Assembly: GCA_032164245.1 (NCBI GenBank)
Contig: JAVMKO010000005.1
Coordinates: 58,513,442-58,577,441, forward strand
Source: Sternotherus odoratus
Lineage: Eukaryota > Chordata > Testudines > Kinosternidae
Length of the DNA: 64,000 nt
Direction of reading: 5' to 3'
Shown: piece by piece, positions 32,170 through 44,183 of the stretch
Position numbering within the stretch: the first letter of the stretch is position 1
Layout: each line of letters begins with the position of its first letter
Program-made: the position numbers and the translations under genes
The notes under the pieces: generated by a model
What the model saw: only the letters and a program-made list of their open reading frames with translations
Databases searched by the model: none
What the model was told of the DNA's origin: nothing

Positions 32170-34800
32170 CCACATATCTCAGCTGCTATTTTACAAATGT
32201 GAACAGATGGGGACACATTCTGATCTTACTCACTGCTAAAGTCTGAGTTATATGGCTTGTAAGATTGAGCGGAGTGTTAGGTAGATCAGAACTTGAAACT
32301 GATCAAGAGAAATTTGATATCGGTTAGTGTTCTATATTTTGTATGTTGGCTCTTCATCTCACACAATTTGTGTATCCACATTAGTTTTTATATAATGTCC
32401 TGTAAAATGTCAGTTGCATCATTGCACACCATAATTCTAAGAGAGATCATTTTGGTTGCCACATTTTACAACTTAGTGTTGACTTACCATAGGCCCCATT
32501 TCCCTCCTTCTGTAGCTAATCAAATTCCCCAAAGATCCTTCCACCTTGGAGAGATCTCCAGTTCCTGTCCATGCCGTTTTATGCTTATATTGGAAATATT
32601 CCATATCTTCTATATGGAAAACTTGACTACATCCTGTGAACCCACCTTTAAGTGACATAATTCAAGGGAGGCTTTCTTTACTAGGATAATAGCCGCTTGT
32701 ACTGTCCAAAATGAGTTCACTCTGGTTTCATGCAAGTGAATTTTCCCTCCTCCCCCATTTTAAAAGCCAACACGATCACTTTGTTTTTGTGTTGAATTTG
32801 GAAAAAGGACAGCACAAAACCTTCTAAACAAGGGTTACGGAGAAGCAAGCAAGCTGTTTTCACACATGGAAAGTATTACATAGCCTTGGGATGTCTTTCA
32901 TGAGAAAGAGGGAGTGGTCAGTGCCAAGGGCAGGCTGTCTTAGGAATAAGATGTACCTTAATGAGTCCAGTACAGCAAGTAGAATGTTTTTATGACTAGG
33001 TATGTGCCAAGAAGCGTACCACCAAGATGCACAAATGTTTGTATAAAAAGACTAAGGGTTCTGTCCTGCAATTGGTTCTTACTGGCTATCTCTTTTCACC
33101 TGATCCCAGGTTCACTGAAAGTAAAGTGTTCATGTGCCGGTGGAAAAGATTAAGGATTTCCATGTGACATGCACCCTGAAGGTACTGGCATACAGTCGGT
33201 AAAAATTTGTCATTGGTAGTGAATTAAAGACCCAGAATAAAATATCAAAAACATATGAACCAGAGGGGCTGTGGAATGTTGTGTAAAGTAATGGAAAAGA
33301 TTGTCTCAATAATAAAATTAAAAGGTCTCTGACAGAAGGCTGACTTTTTCCATTTGCTAGATGTGCCTATAGTCGTGCTACCTTGGTTTGCGGTCTCCAT
33401 GCTCCAGACAAAGTGTGGGTGTGGGATGTATGAGAGACTCCTAGAATGCTGCATAGTGTGAAGATGAAGGCTCTCTTCCCTTTTGGGTCAGTACTGAGCT
33501 AGTGTGTGGTGTTTAAAGGACGCTTTGTTTTTTGAAGTCCTGTGCCTTGAGATCTTGACCTCCTTATGATCTCTAAAGATCTCATAGCAATTGGTCTGTA
33601 TTTGAATATGGGTGTTGTTCAGGTTGGGATTTAGCCAGGCCACCAGGTTAATTGTCCTGTCTATTTAAATTCCCATTATAATTTCAATTGTGAAAGGTAG
33701 CTTTTCCTTCCCGTGTTGGTCGTATGCTCTTCAACAGCATTCTGACTTGGAGGTGGCTGCATTTCAGTGGGGAATAAATGGATTCCTGGATGTTACTTAA
33801 CTTGCATAATCTGCTTATGATCCTTTTGGGTGAAATGAGCTCTGCTGTGTGGAGAAGTCACTGGGACTCTGAACAGAGTGAAATATACAAAGCAGTAACT
33901 GTTTGTAGGATAAGGCCCTAACTGCAGTTCTCTTCAAATTGTTTTGATTCAAAATTGTGGCTACTTCTCCCATATCTTTACAGTACTAATTGCATTCCTA
34001 TGAAATGCATTTTGAGATCATAATTGCGATGCTTGGCATTTAAAGCTGACTCAAAGAACAAAGTCCAGGCAAGATCAGCAAAACGTGGTAGTAGTCAATT
34101 GGTTTCTGAGTTAAACTGCTTCATGGAAGGAGGCTGAAAGTTCGGGCTCACGTGCTTTCTCTGTTCAGCTTGTTGCATCCAGATATTCAAGTAGTCTGAG
34201 AAAAGAATCCCAAGTCCTTCACTTCTTACACACAACGTGGGGAGTTAATGAACGAGGAAGAGATTGAAAGGGATGGTGTGTCGCAGGCAACTCGCTGCCA
34301 CAGGGTATTACTAAGGCTAATAGTCTACTAAATCCTATAAAAAAAATAGTCAGCAATTACAGTACCTCTTAGGGCTATTTAAAGTTTGGCTAGAACCTTG
34401 ACCTCACCCAAAATCATTGTAGCAAGCTGACTTGGAAATAGTTATGTGACTTCCCTTTGCACTCAGCTGATAAGAGGATAATGAGATGGCATGTCCCAAA
34501 AAATGTGCTCTTTTCCCATTTCAGAACTGGTTCAAAATGTTTGAATCTAACACAACATACTTTACCTAGTGCTACGCGAGAGCTAATTGCAAAACATCTG
34601 GTAATTCATGTTCACGAGGCAGACGCTGAGGTTACAAGTGAAGGGTTATCTGGATCAAGCTTAAAATAGATAGTGTAATATAGAAGCATAAGTATGCTGC
34701 TTGCTGCAGAACTAATCAGGGAACAAGGTACCTTCAGGTCACTCAGTCAACGGTGATAGTTACGAACGCTTGCAAACAATGGACTTACTGGGACTAATAT
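32170..34800. other. no gene recognised
   Basis: About 2.6 kb without exon-like reading frames. GTATAAAAAGACTAAGG at about 33040 followed by a CACCTGATCCCAGG phrase could be a decayed LTR promoter, but no ends are visible. Confidence 0.35.
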
Positions 34801-35050
34801 TGGAAAAAGGGATTTATAGGGAATTGGATGGCTCATTGGGGGAATCGCTAATGGGATAATCTTTCACTTCTAGGTCATTAGTTCAAATCTGTCGCTGGCC
34901 GGTAGTGACCAAAAGACTGTTTGGTGGTCTATATGAAGTGCTTCACGGCAGCTCCCGGTGGACTGATGTCCTCCTCACAGCTGCCAGCAGTTGCATTTGG
35001 TGGCAGGGTGAAAGAGCTAGCGTGGTGGCCGTAGAGATTCAAAATAAAAT
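34800..35050 (+). mobile_element. tRNA-derived SINE-like repeat (weak)
   Basis: GGATGGCTCATTGGGGGAAT, TAATGGGATAATCTTTCACT, a box-B-like TAGTTCAAATC, and CAGCTCCCGGTGGACTGATG resemble a dispersed turtle repeat with tRNA-like head. Recognition is from memory and borders are uncertain. Confidence 0.4.
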
Positions 35051-35639
35051 TGGTGCCCACAAAGGGTGATGAAGTCCGGTTGCTTCAAAAGAGGAGAATG
35101 CAAGGCAGGTGAGAGTGCATGGGTGTGGTATCGTGTGTAAGCAGGGCCAGCATGTGTCTGAGCAGCACAAAACAACAAACTTTCAGTGACAAGGAAGTTT
35201 GACAGGCGAGGAAGAGATATCTAATAGGGCATGTCTAACCATTAATCTCTCATTCAGGAAACAGCAGCTAAGAAAACGGTTAACGTAGAGCAATTATGGT
35301 ACTGCAGCTCCTTCTGAGATAAAGCTCAGTCAGCATTTCCACCCTAGACTTCATTGGCAAGGCTTTCAGTCTGGGCTATGGACACTTGACATAAACTTGA
35401 ACCTAACTGTGGAAGTGTCTCCTCCCAGCAGTTGGAGAGGGTCTTTGCAGGATGGCAGTTTAGTTTTGAATGTTTCTCCCCAGAATAGCCGCAACTTGGT
35501 AAACTGGCAGCTGCTGGGCAAAATAGTTCCAAGGATTCCGTTATCATAGAACAAACAATAGTAGGAGCAGCTCATGGTCCCAAACGTGGATCCCCTTGTG
35601 CTAGGTGCTATACAGACCTAAAAATATACGGTCATTGGG

Positions 35640-35780
35640 CAGAAGTTGGCTTTGTGGGTTCTGTTCCCAGCTCTGCTACTGACTCTGTGTGACTCGGGGT
35701 CAGTCACTCTCTGCCTCAGCTTCCCCGTGTATTAAAGGACTAAAATAAATTCCTGAGAAGCTAGTATGTGAGAGGCGATA
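35640..35780 (+). mobile_element. MIR / CORE-SINE
   Basis: GTTCCCAGCTCTGCTACTGA, CTCTGTGTGACTCGGGGTCA, GTCACTCTCTGCCTCAGCTT and CCCCGTGTATTAAAGGAC follow the forward MIR order. Confidence 0.8.
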
Positions 35781-35784
35781 GAAT

Positions 35785-38185
35785 GGAAAGCTATCACTTT
35801 TTGGCTAGTAGCATCTTTAAAACGGGGACATTGGGCTTGAGCACCTACAACAGTGCTTTTCAACCTGGGAGTGCCAGGCCAGTCTGAGGCATTCACAGCA
35901 TTTGTTATACCTGAACTATATGGTCCTCCTTTCTCTCTCCCTTATCCCTAGCATTCAGTGCAGGTTTTCCCCATCTCTGCTCTGAAAGCAGCAATGCTGC
36001 GGGGGCTCCCTCTGACTTGGGAAATGTTTTTGTCTTTAATTGAAACCATGTGAAGTGCACTTGGCAATTAGTTAGGAGTGCCTCATATGTGCTTGTAATA
36101 ATAATAGGACCCTTCTCGGAACATTGGAAATAAAGAGCACTGGTTTACATCAGTAGGAGCAGTGTGAATCTTTACCCACTCCACCCCCACACTTCAAATG
36201 TTTTGAGTAAAGCTGCTGATGAGTCCTTGAAAGTCCACTCATCTCTCCTCCTGGCCCCTTAATAAAACTGGCCTGGGCTTGATGTACAAGGCATGTAGTC
36301 ACTGAGGTGATACCACGTGTAGCATGGCCTCATATGGTTCCCAGCCCAGGCTACTGACCCACCTGAAACAGCTGATGAGTTGGAGAACTGGATCATGGGG
36401 ATGAAGTATGGAAAGTTGAGAGAGCGCAGCAACTGTCACAGCTTGGGGAGCACAGATGAGCAGGGGCGGCGAGATGTATGGGCCCATGGTGCCTGAGCTC
36501 CAGTAAAATTCAGAATGTGTGTATCGGGGGGGAGGGGGGACGACTTGGACCCATTCTGAGCACCACCAAAAAACAAACCTGCTGCCTCTGCAGATGAGGG
36601 GGTGAATGCCTACAGGTCTGTTGTGGGGAGGAAGGGGAAAAAAATGACTAAAGCAGTGGTGATGCAACTGACAAGTTTGCAGTAATGCAGAGGTTCCGAA
36701 GCAGTCTACATTTTATGATCTGTCACTTGGGAGAGAAGTGAGATTCCCTGTTCCTAACGTATCTTTCCACCAATAATACTCAAGTTTTGCAGCTCTGCAC
36801 CTCTGCCACTGATTTTTAGTAATGCTCCTTTACTATACCAGGGGTCAGACTCAACCTCAGACTTGTCACCACAATCTTGTGCCTTCAACCCCAAAGGGCT
36901 CTTCTTCCTACTTTCCCTGAATGAGCTGTGTAATCTCTTCTCCTGCTATGAATACCCTGAGCAAAGCAGCCCATCACTCAGCAACTCTGCTGCTGACACT
37001 GTTGACTCAGGGCTTGGATTCCAGACTTTCAGCATGCTAAACTCTGCTTCCGAGGCTTGTGAGTTAAGTAGTGTAAAACCCAGGTCTCAGTAAAACACCC
37101 CATTGCGAATTCACAAACCACTGTGACTCCCTCAGGAAAGTGGCATCCTTTCCTTGAGGTTTCTTTCTGCAGAAGTCAATGTTGCTAACTCCACGAGCCA
37201 TTTAGCAAACCTAGATCATGCTCTATAGCTAAGTATCTAAAGCTTCACGTGTTCTGCCAACTGAATGTCACCTAAGTATAATCCAGGCCCTGACTCAAAT
37301 TGACAGGGACAGGCTGGCCTGGGAAATAATCTCTTTAAATAGCAGCAGCCAATTCTCAAAGTCATTTCTTTTGCCCTGTCTAGAGTTGGAGAGCTGCTTA
37401 CAGCAAGTCGCCTACAGAGCACACATCCCTCCCAGGTTTAACAGGGGTGGCACGTACCAAAGGCAAGTGAGTCAGTTGCCTGGTGTCTCGCCACTTTGGC
37501 TAACGCTGGGAATTGCTATGAATTTTGCAGCACAGTTTCTCTACTCCAAGGTTTTAAAGAACAGAACTCCCAGGGAATGCTCCAGGGAAGAGGAAGACTC
37601 TGATCCTTTCTGGCAAAGGTTGGAGAATATTGCTGTGTGACTTAGAACTAGCTTGCTCCTTTCTCCTCCTTACTAGTGATGGACAGTCCCAGGGCTGTAC
37701 CTGGGTCTGGAGCTGCGGGCATCACTTCCCCTGGATCTCCTCTGCCTCCTTACGGTGCGATAGTTGGAGTTGTGCTTCGCCTCTGTGTGTATTTTGTTGC
37801 TCTGCTTTATAGGTAATGCTTTTTGTTTTCCCTATCTTTTCCCAGTTCCCCAGTCAAACAAAAGTGATGGTAGTTATTCAATATTTTCTAAAGCTCTTAG
37901 TGGGCCAAAGTGATCGCTGAGGCCACTGCACTGGAATCAGTGGAGCAGCGCTGGGAATGAACTTGTCCCACCAGTACAGGTGAGGACTGAATTGACTTAT
38001 CTATGGGATTCAAAGATTTTACTTTTCTGTCAATATATCCTTATGGAAAAAGGCCTGAAGTGGTTAATGAAATATTGAAAAAAATGAACTGGCTTGTGGG
38101 ACCTTTATTTTATGTGTATTTCTGGAATCTGGTGTGAACAGCATGTTAGATGTCTTTCTGCTGGTGATCATGGTCTACTGTTAAT
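35785..38185. other. no gene recognised
   Basis: No exon with coding signature. A possible hAT-like pair (CAGTGCTTTTCAACC at 35852 and AGAGCACTG near 36140) lacks a matching target duplication. Confidence 0.35.
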
Positions 38186-38189
38186 TATT

Positions 38190-38565
38190 ATATTGCAGTA
38201 GAGTGTGGAGTCCTCAGCTAAGATCAGTGGCCCATTGTGCTAGGTACGGACAGCCATGAACATACCCTGCCCCGAAGATCTTACACTCCAAGGCCCTTAT
38301 TCTGCAAATAGTTTGTGCTTAGTATTCAGTAGCCCTACTGACTGCAATGGCCTCAAAGACCAGCACACATTTGAGCATTTCCACCTACAGAGACAAAACG
38401 GACAGATGAAGAATTATCATCCTATTTTTTTATAAATGAGGAGCTGGCTCAGTGAGAGAAAAAGTGACTTTTTCATGGTCACGTAAGAAGCTTTCTGCAG
38501 TCAGGACTAGATCCTGGATCTCCAGAGTTGAGTCCAGTGCCTCTAACGGTGCCGTCTCATCTGTG
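38190..38565 (-). mobile_element. MIR / CORE-SINE with long 3' region
   Basis: CAGTGGCCCATTGTGCTAGG, CCCTGCCCCGAAGATCTTAC and TTTATAAATGAGGAGCTGG lead to AGTCAGGACTAGATCCTGG and TCCAGTGCCTCTAACGG. This is the reverse order of a CORE-SINE whose tail is shared with the elements at 39310 and 59885. Confidence 0.75.
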
Positions 38566-39309
38566 CTGTTTGTCATTTCTTACATGAAAGCCAATGGAAA
38601 ACTTCTCATTTGGTTAATAACCTTGGGACTCTGCATTTTCAGAATTTTTTAATTATAAAAATGTTTACAACCAATTTATCTTCAGTTTATCTTCATTTAC
38701 CTTCACTTTCCTAACAGATGCAGCCAGCCCTGAAGTAAATATTGTTCATTTGACTTTCTTAAGGAAGAAGCCTCCGTCCATTCGAGGGACTTTGCAGAAT
38801 GACTGTAGCATTCGCATCACAGGGAATGAACCACACAAAGCGTAGCCACTTAAACTCATCATGACTCCACATTTCTAATTCCCATATTAAGGAGGTGTCG
38901 GATCGTTAAGGGGATAACACTGCCAGCTTTAAGCAGTGGCGTTTGTTTGGACTGAGGTCACGGTGACTGTTCAGACAGGACTGCTGGTCAGGCTGAAGCC
39001 AAATAAAGGGTTTGACTTGGCTCTGCCTATGATGATGCTGAATTAGTAAAGCTAATGCTATAACAGAGATATAGAAATTAATATTGCAGCTTGACTGTTG
39101 GGTGGCAGACATAATCAGGCCTGACCTTCACATCCCTTAATTGTAGAACATTGCACATGAGGAACTGAGACAAATGTGACTGTTGTATGTATAGTGTCCA
39201 AACCACTTTCCAACTCAGTTATTCAATTAGTTTATTTTAATTGAAAAAAACTTCAGCTAAACTATCTGGTCGTGATGTATTTGGCTCCATCACCCTGCGT
39301 ATTTAGTCT

Positions 39310-39725
39310 GTAGAGTGGTAGGCTTATCATTAAGGCATGGTTATGAATAGTTAAGACCCGAAACTGGGACTCAGGAAATGTGGGTTCAGTTCCCACCGCA
39401 GACAGACTTCCTGTATGATCTTAGGCAAGTTGCTTAAATCTCTCTGTGCCCTAGTTCCAAGTCTGTACAGTGATTATAATTCTTCCTTGGTCTGTCTTAT
39501 TTAGCGGAGGTTTTCCAAAGTGCTGGAGGGATTTAGGAGCAGAAGTCCAAATGACTTCTGTGGGAGTTGGGTGCCTAGATCACTGAGCAGCTTTGGAAGA
39601 AAACCACCCTTAGATTGTCAGTTCTTTGGGGCAAGGACTGTTTCTTACTGTGTGCAAGTACAGGGCCTAGCACAGTGGGGTGCCACCAGCCTTGGGAGTC
39701 TCTAGGTGCTACTGAAATAAAAGTA
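39310..39725 (+). mobile_element. MIR / CORE-SINE with long 3' region
   Basis: Head: GTGGGTTCAGTTCCCACCG, GATCTTAGGCAAGTTGCTTA, TCTGTGCCCTAGTTCC. Tail: TTAGATTGTCAGTTCTTTGG, GGCAAGGACTGTTTCTTACT, TACAGGGCCTAGCACAGTGG, TCTCTAGGTGCTACTG. Confidence 0.75.
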
Positions 39726-40043
39726 GAAAACCCTTTGCCAGTTTTATTACTAATCTGCCATTACAGTTAGAGCACTGCAGGGGGTCCCAGTGTATTTGCT
39801 CCCTGTACTTGGGGAAAACTCATTGTACCTCTGGTCCAAGCCATATAGGTTGCGTGTGTACCACTTTGAATGGTGCCTAATATTTTCTGGTGGTGGTGGT
39901 GATGCTTTTTATAACTTCAAAATATGCAAATGTTTATTTGTTTTCCATTGATCTCTGTTCTCAATGCACTTCAAAACATAGGGCTGAACCACAGGTTATA
40001 GGCTTGATGCAGGAATGACTGGCTGAAATGTTATGGTCTATGT

Positions 40044-42800
40044 CAGTGATGGCAAACCTTTTTGAGCCCAAGTGCCCAAACTGCAAACCAAAATGACTTG
40101 TTTTTTTCAAAGTGCCAACACTGCAATTAAACCTGAATAACGAGGTTTTAGTTTAGAAAAAACAATTCGTACAGTTTTTCAAACTAATTAACAGCTTTTG
40201 TTTAAAAAGAAAAACACAACAACATTTTTTTATTGAAAAAAACAAAAACAAACAAAAAAAAAACTGTACACCCCCCCCCAACTGACCCACTCAGCCCAGT
40301 CTCTCCCCCCCAAACCTCCTCCCTCCCACCCACCCCCCAAATGACCCACCCAGCCCGGTCTCTCCCCCCCAAACCTCCTTCCCTCCCACCCACCCCCAAA
40401 TGACCCACCCAGCCCGGACTCTCCCCCCCAAACCTCCTTCCCTCCCACCCACCCCCCAAATGACCCACCCAGCCTGGTCTCTCCCCCCAAACCTCCTTTC
40501 CTCCCACTCCCCAACTGACCCACCCAGCCAGGTCTCCCCCCAAACCTCCTTTCCTCCAACCCCCCCCCCCCCAACTGACCCACACAGCCTGGTCTCTCCC
40601 CCAAACCTCCTTTCCTCCCACTCCCCAACTGACCCACCCAGCCAGGTCTCCCCCCCCCCCCCAAACCTCCTTTCCTCCAACCCCCCCCCCCAACTGACCC
40701 ACACAGCCAGGTCTCTCCCCCCCCAAACCTCCTTTCCTCCCACTCCCCAACTGACCCACCCAGCCAGGTCTCCCCCCCCCCCCCCAAACCTCCTTTCCTC
40801 CAACCCCCCCCCCAACTGACCCACACAGCCAGGTCTCTCCCCCCCAAACCTCCTTTCCTCCCACCCCCCCAACTGACCCACCCAGCCAGGTCTCCCCCCC
40901 CCCCCCCCAACCTCCTTTCCTCCAACCCCCCCCCCAACTGACCCACACAGCCAGGTCTCTCCCCCGCAAACCTCCTTTCCTCCACCCCTCCCAACTGACC
41001 CACACAGCCAGGTCTCTCCCCCGCAAACCTCCTTCCTCCCACCCACCCCCCAACTGACCCACCCAGCCTGGTCTCTCCCCCCCAAAACCTCCTTTCCTCC
41101 AACCCCCCCCCCAACTGACCCACACAGCCAGGTCTCTCCCCCGCAAACCTCCTTTCCTCCCACCCCCACCGCCCAAATGACCCACCAGCCTGGTCTCTCC
41201 CCCCAAACCTCCTTTCCTCCCACCCCCCAACTGACCCACCCAGCCAGGTCTCCCCCCCCAAACCTCCTTTCCTCCAACCCCCCCCCCAACTGACCCACAC
41301 AGCCAGGTCTCTCCCCCCCTCTCCCCCCCAAACCTCCTTTCCTCCCACCCCCCCCAACTGACCCACCCAGCCAGGTCTCCCCCCCCCCCCCCCCCAACCT
41401 CCTTTCCTCCAACCCCCCCCCCAACTGACCCACACAGCCAGGTTAAAACCTCCTTTCCTCCAACCCCTCCCAACTGACCCACACAGCCTGGTCTCTCCCC
41501 CCCAAAACCTCCTTTCCTCCAACCCCCCCCCCCAACTGACCCACACAGCCAGGTCTCTCCCCCGCAAACCTCCTTTCCTCCCACCCCCACCGCCCAACTG
41601 ACCCACCCAGCCTGGTCTCTTCCCCCAAACGTCCTTCCCTCCAACCCCCCTCAACTGACCCACCCAGCCTGGTCTCTCCCCCCAAACCTCCTTTCCTCCC
41701 ACCCCCCAACTGACCCACCCAGCCAGGTCTCCCCCCCCAAAACCTCCTTTCCTCCAACCCCCCCCCAACTGACCCACACAGCCAGGTCTCTCCCCCCAAC
41801 CTCCTTTCCTCCCACCCCCCCAACTGACCCACCCAGCCAGGTCTCCCCCCCCCCCCCCAACCTCCTTTCCTCCAACCCCCCCCAACTGACCCACACAGCC
41901 AGGTCTCTCCCCCGCAAACCTCCTTTCCTCCAACCCCTCCCAACTGACCCACCCAGCCTGGTCTCTCCCGCCCAAAACCTCCTTTCCTCCAACCCCCCCC
42001 CCCCAACTGACCCACACAGCCAGGTCTCTCCCCCCGCAAACCTCCTTTCCTCCCACCCCCACCGCCCAAATGACCCACCCAGCCAGGTCTCCCCCCAAAC
42101 CTCCTTTCCTCCAACCCCCCAACTGACCCACCCAGCCAGGTCTCCCCCCCAAACCTCCTTTCCTCCAACCCCCCCCCACTGACCCACACAGCCAGGTCTC
42201 TCCCCCCCAAACCTCCTTTCCTCCCACCCAGCCAGTCTCCCCCCCCCCCCCCCCCAACCTCCTTTCCTCCAACCCCTCCCAACTGACCCACACAGCCAGG
42301 TCTCTCCCCGCAAACCTCCTTTCCTCCCACCCACCCCCCAACTGACCCACCCAGCCTGGTCTCTCCCCCCCAAAACCTCCTTTCCTCCCACCCCCCACCC
42401 CCCAACTGACCCACCCAGCCTGGTCTCTCCCCCCCAAACCTCCTTCCCTCCAACCCCCCTCAACTGACCCACCCAGCCCAGTCTCTCCCCCACACCGCTT
42501 ACCCCCGCTCCCAGCCCAGCCTTCCCCCGGCGCTTACTTGTTCGCTGGGTCACGCTGCTGTGACCCGACTCCAGTGAGGCCCCTGCCCCAGTCGCTCCTG
42601 TGACGTCCGTGTGTCAGGTGATAGAGCGGGGGGCGTGGCTTCAGTGTTCTCTGGGGAGGGTTCTCCCCAGAGAACTGTGGGAGATGTAGTCTGCGGGAGC
42701 CGACGCCGTGACTACAGTGTATGACTGTAGTCACGGCGTGCCCACAGAGACGGCTCGGCGTGCCAGCAGCGGCACGCGTGCCACGGGTTCGCCATCACTG
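40044..42800. mobile_element. non-autonomous hAT element expanded by an internal minisatellite
   Basis: Starts CAGTGATGGCAAACCTTTTT and ends GGGTTCGCCATCACTG, inverted ends. Perfect 8-bp target duplication GTCTATGT (40036-40043 and 42801-42808). Of 2,757 bp, about 2.2 kb is the minisatellite. The unique parts are about 220 bp at the left and about 310 bp at the right. No transposase. Confidence 0.92.
40268..42490. repeat. GC-rich ~57-bp minisatellite, about 38 units
   Basis: Units built on AACTGACCCACMCAGCCAGG, TCTCYCCCCC and AAACCTCCTTTCCTCC repeat at 54-60 bp. The landmark TGACCCA is at 40283, 40342, 40401, 40461, 40516, 40576, 40630 and so on. Length variation is mostly in the C runs (5 to about 17). 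Much of the middle alternates two unit types (ACCCAGCC with TCCCACC; ACACAGCC with TCCAACC), a roughly 115-bp dimer. Open frames of up to 735 codons on the minus strand (Gly/Trp/Arg-rich) are by-products. Confidence 0.95.
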
Positions 42801-42808
42801 GTCTATGT

Positions 42809-43326
42809 TATGCTGGAGGGTCAGACTGGTACATCATAATGATCCCTTCTGGTCTTAAAATCTATGACTGAAGTCCTTGGTCCAAAACTATTAACTGGAG
42901 GATTGGTCTACAGTATTTGTCTTGGTCAATGAGACTTCTAGTCCATCAAGTGTAGTGGCCCATACTTGATTCAGAGGAAGGTTAAAAATGTACATATAAT
43001 GTGTCACACAGACTGGCTCCTGTAAACTGCTGAGCCACTCCTCAGAAGTGCTAGGGTTCTTAGCATTGTTAAAGAGATGTTCAGTACCTTGGAGGGTCAG
43101 GCCTCAGCTGAGTAATGTTTTACAGAGGTAGAAATCTTTCCATCCATGATAGGCATTTGAGAGCTGACTGCTCTTATCTTGAATGCAAGCTACAAGTGGG
43201 TCTATTGATTATAAAAGGATCTGTTTTTTTTTTAACTCCAGATTTGATATTTGTTAAAATAAATTGGGGGCCCGTCCACATAAATTGGAACTATCAGAAC
43301 AGTGTTGATGCATAATAATCCCTAAA
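42809..43326. other. no gene recognised
   Basis: Short unique-looking stretch between repeats. Nothing coding seen. Confidence 0.4.
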
Positions 43327-43425
43327 AAAAAGAGAAGTACCTGTGGCACCTTGGAGACTAACAAATTTATTTCAGCATAAGCTTTCATAGGCTATAGCCC
43401 ACTTCATCAGATGCATAGAATGGAA
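43327..43425 (+). mobile_element. SINE 3' part
   Basis: AAGTACCTGTGGCACCTTGG, AGACTAACAAATTTATTTCA, GCATAAGCTTTCATAGGCTA and GCCCACTTCATCAGATGCAT are the body and tail of the turtle-type SINE, here not in a palindrome. Confidence 0.85.
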
Positions 43426-43742
43426 CCCACAGTAGGCAGGTGTATATACACACATGAAAAAGTGGAAGTTATCATATCAATTCTAAGAGGCAAGTTTGCA
43501 CACTACCATTGTCCACTGTAATTGCTGCAGAGGAGTTTTGGATCATACAGAAATAAACACACACGTAACTACTCTTCTAACCTCCTCCTGAGTAGCCCCA
43601 GTATTGTCTTTTAGTGTCTGTATTAGAGTTGAAACTTAACTTTATAGATCCAAATTCTGTTGGTCACTTATATCTACTCAGCAATGCCCTGATTCTAACT
43701 TGCAGCAACCCGACAAAACCCTGGATTTCAAACTCAATAGAC

Positions 43743-43983
43743 CAGCGGTCGCCAACCGGTGGTCCGCGGACCACTGGTGGTCCGTGGGAAAATTCTGGTG
43801 GTCCGCGGCGCCGGGCTCCCTCATGGCCGCCCCTCTGGGTGCGGGTGCCTGTCCCGCCCCGGCGGCCAGCAAGCGCTGGCTCGCTACTGCCTCCCGTCTT
43901 CTGCCGCGCGAGCCAGGGGGCCCGAGCCGTGCCGCTGAAGCTGGGGGGCTGCGCTGCACTGCTGAGGCCGAGCCGCGCCGCTG
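43743..43983. mobile_element. hAT element, left end, running into the assembly gap
   Basis: CAGCGGTCGCCAACCGGTGG then TCCGCGGACCACTGGTGGTC is the hAT 'CAGNGGTCGCCAACC' end. The sequence becomes GC-rich and is cut by N at 43984, so the right end cannot be seen. Confidence 0.75.
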
Positions 43984-44183
43984 NNNNNNNNNNNNNNNNN
44001 NNNNNNNNNNNNNNNNNNNNNNNNNNNNNNNNNNNNNNNNNNNNNNNNNNNNNNNNNNNNNNNNNNNNNNNNNNNNNNNNNNNNNNNNNNNNNNNNNNNN
44101 NNNNNNNNNNNNNNNNNNNNNNNNNNNNNNNNNNNNNNNNNNNNNNNNNNNNNNNNNNNNNNNNNNNNNNNNNNNNNNNNNNN
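43984..44183. other. assembly gap (200 N)
   Basis: Exactly 200 undetermined bases in a GC-rich hAT element. A round 200 suggests a placeholder size, so the true length is unknown. Confidence 0.99.

Noticed and set aside
33020..33240. GTATAAAAAG followed by an LTR-like R/U5-looking phrase.
   Set aside because: No terminal TG/CA pair, target duplication or polyadenylation signal at the expected spacing.
35852..36144. hAT-like termini CAGTGCTTTTCAACC and AGAGCACTG.
   Set aside because: Inverted match is short and flanking bases do not form an 8-bp duplication.
40202..42553. Very long minus-strand open frames (up to 735 codons, Gly/Trp/Arg-rich).
   Set aside because: They are translations of the minisatellite inside a hAT element. 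All three minus frames are open, and C-run length changes would shift frames at random.
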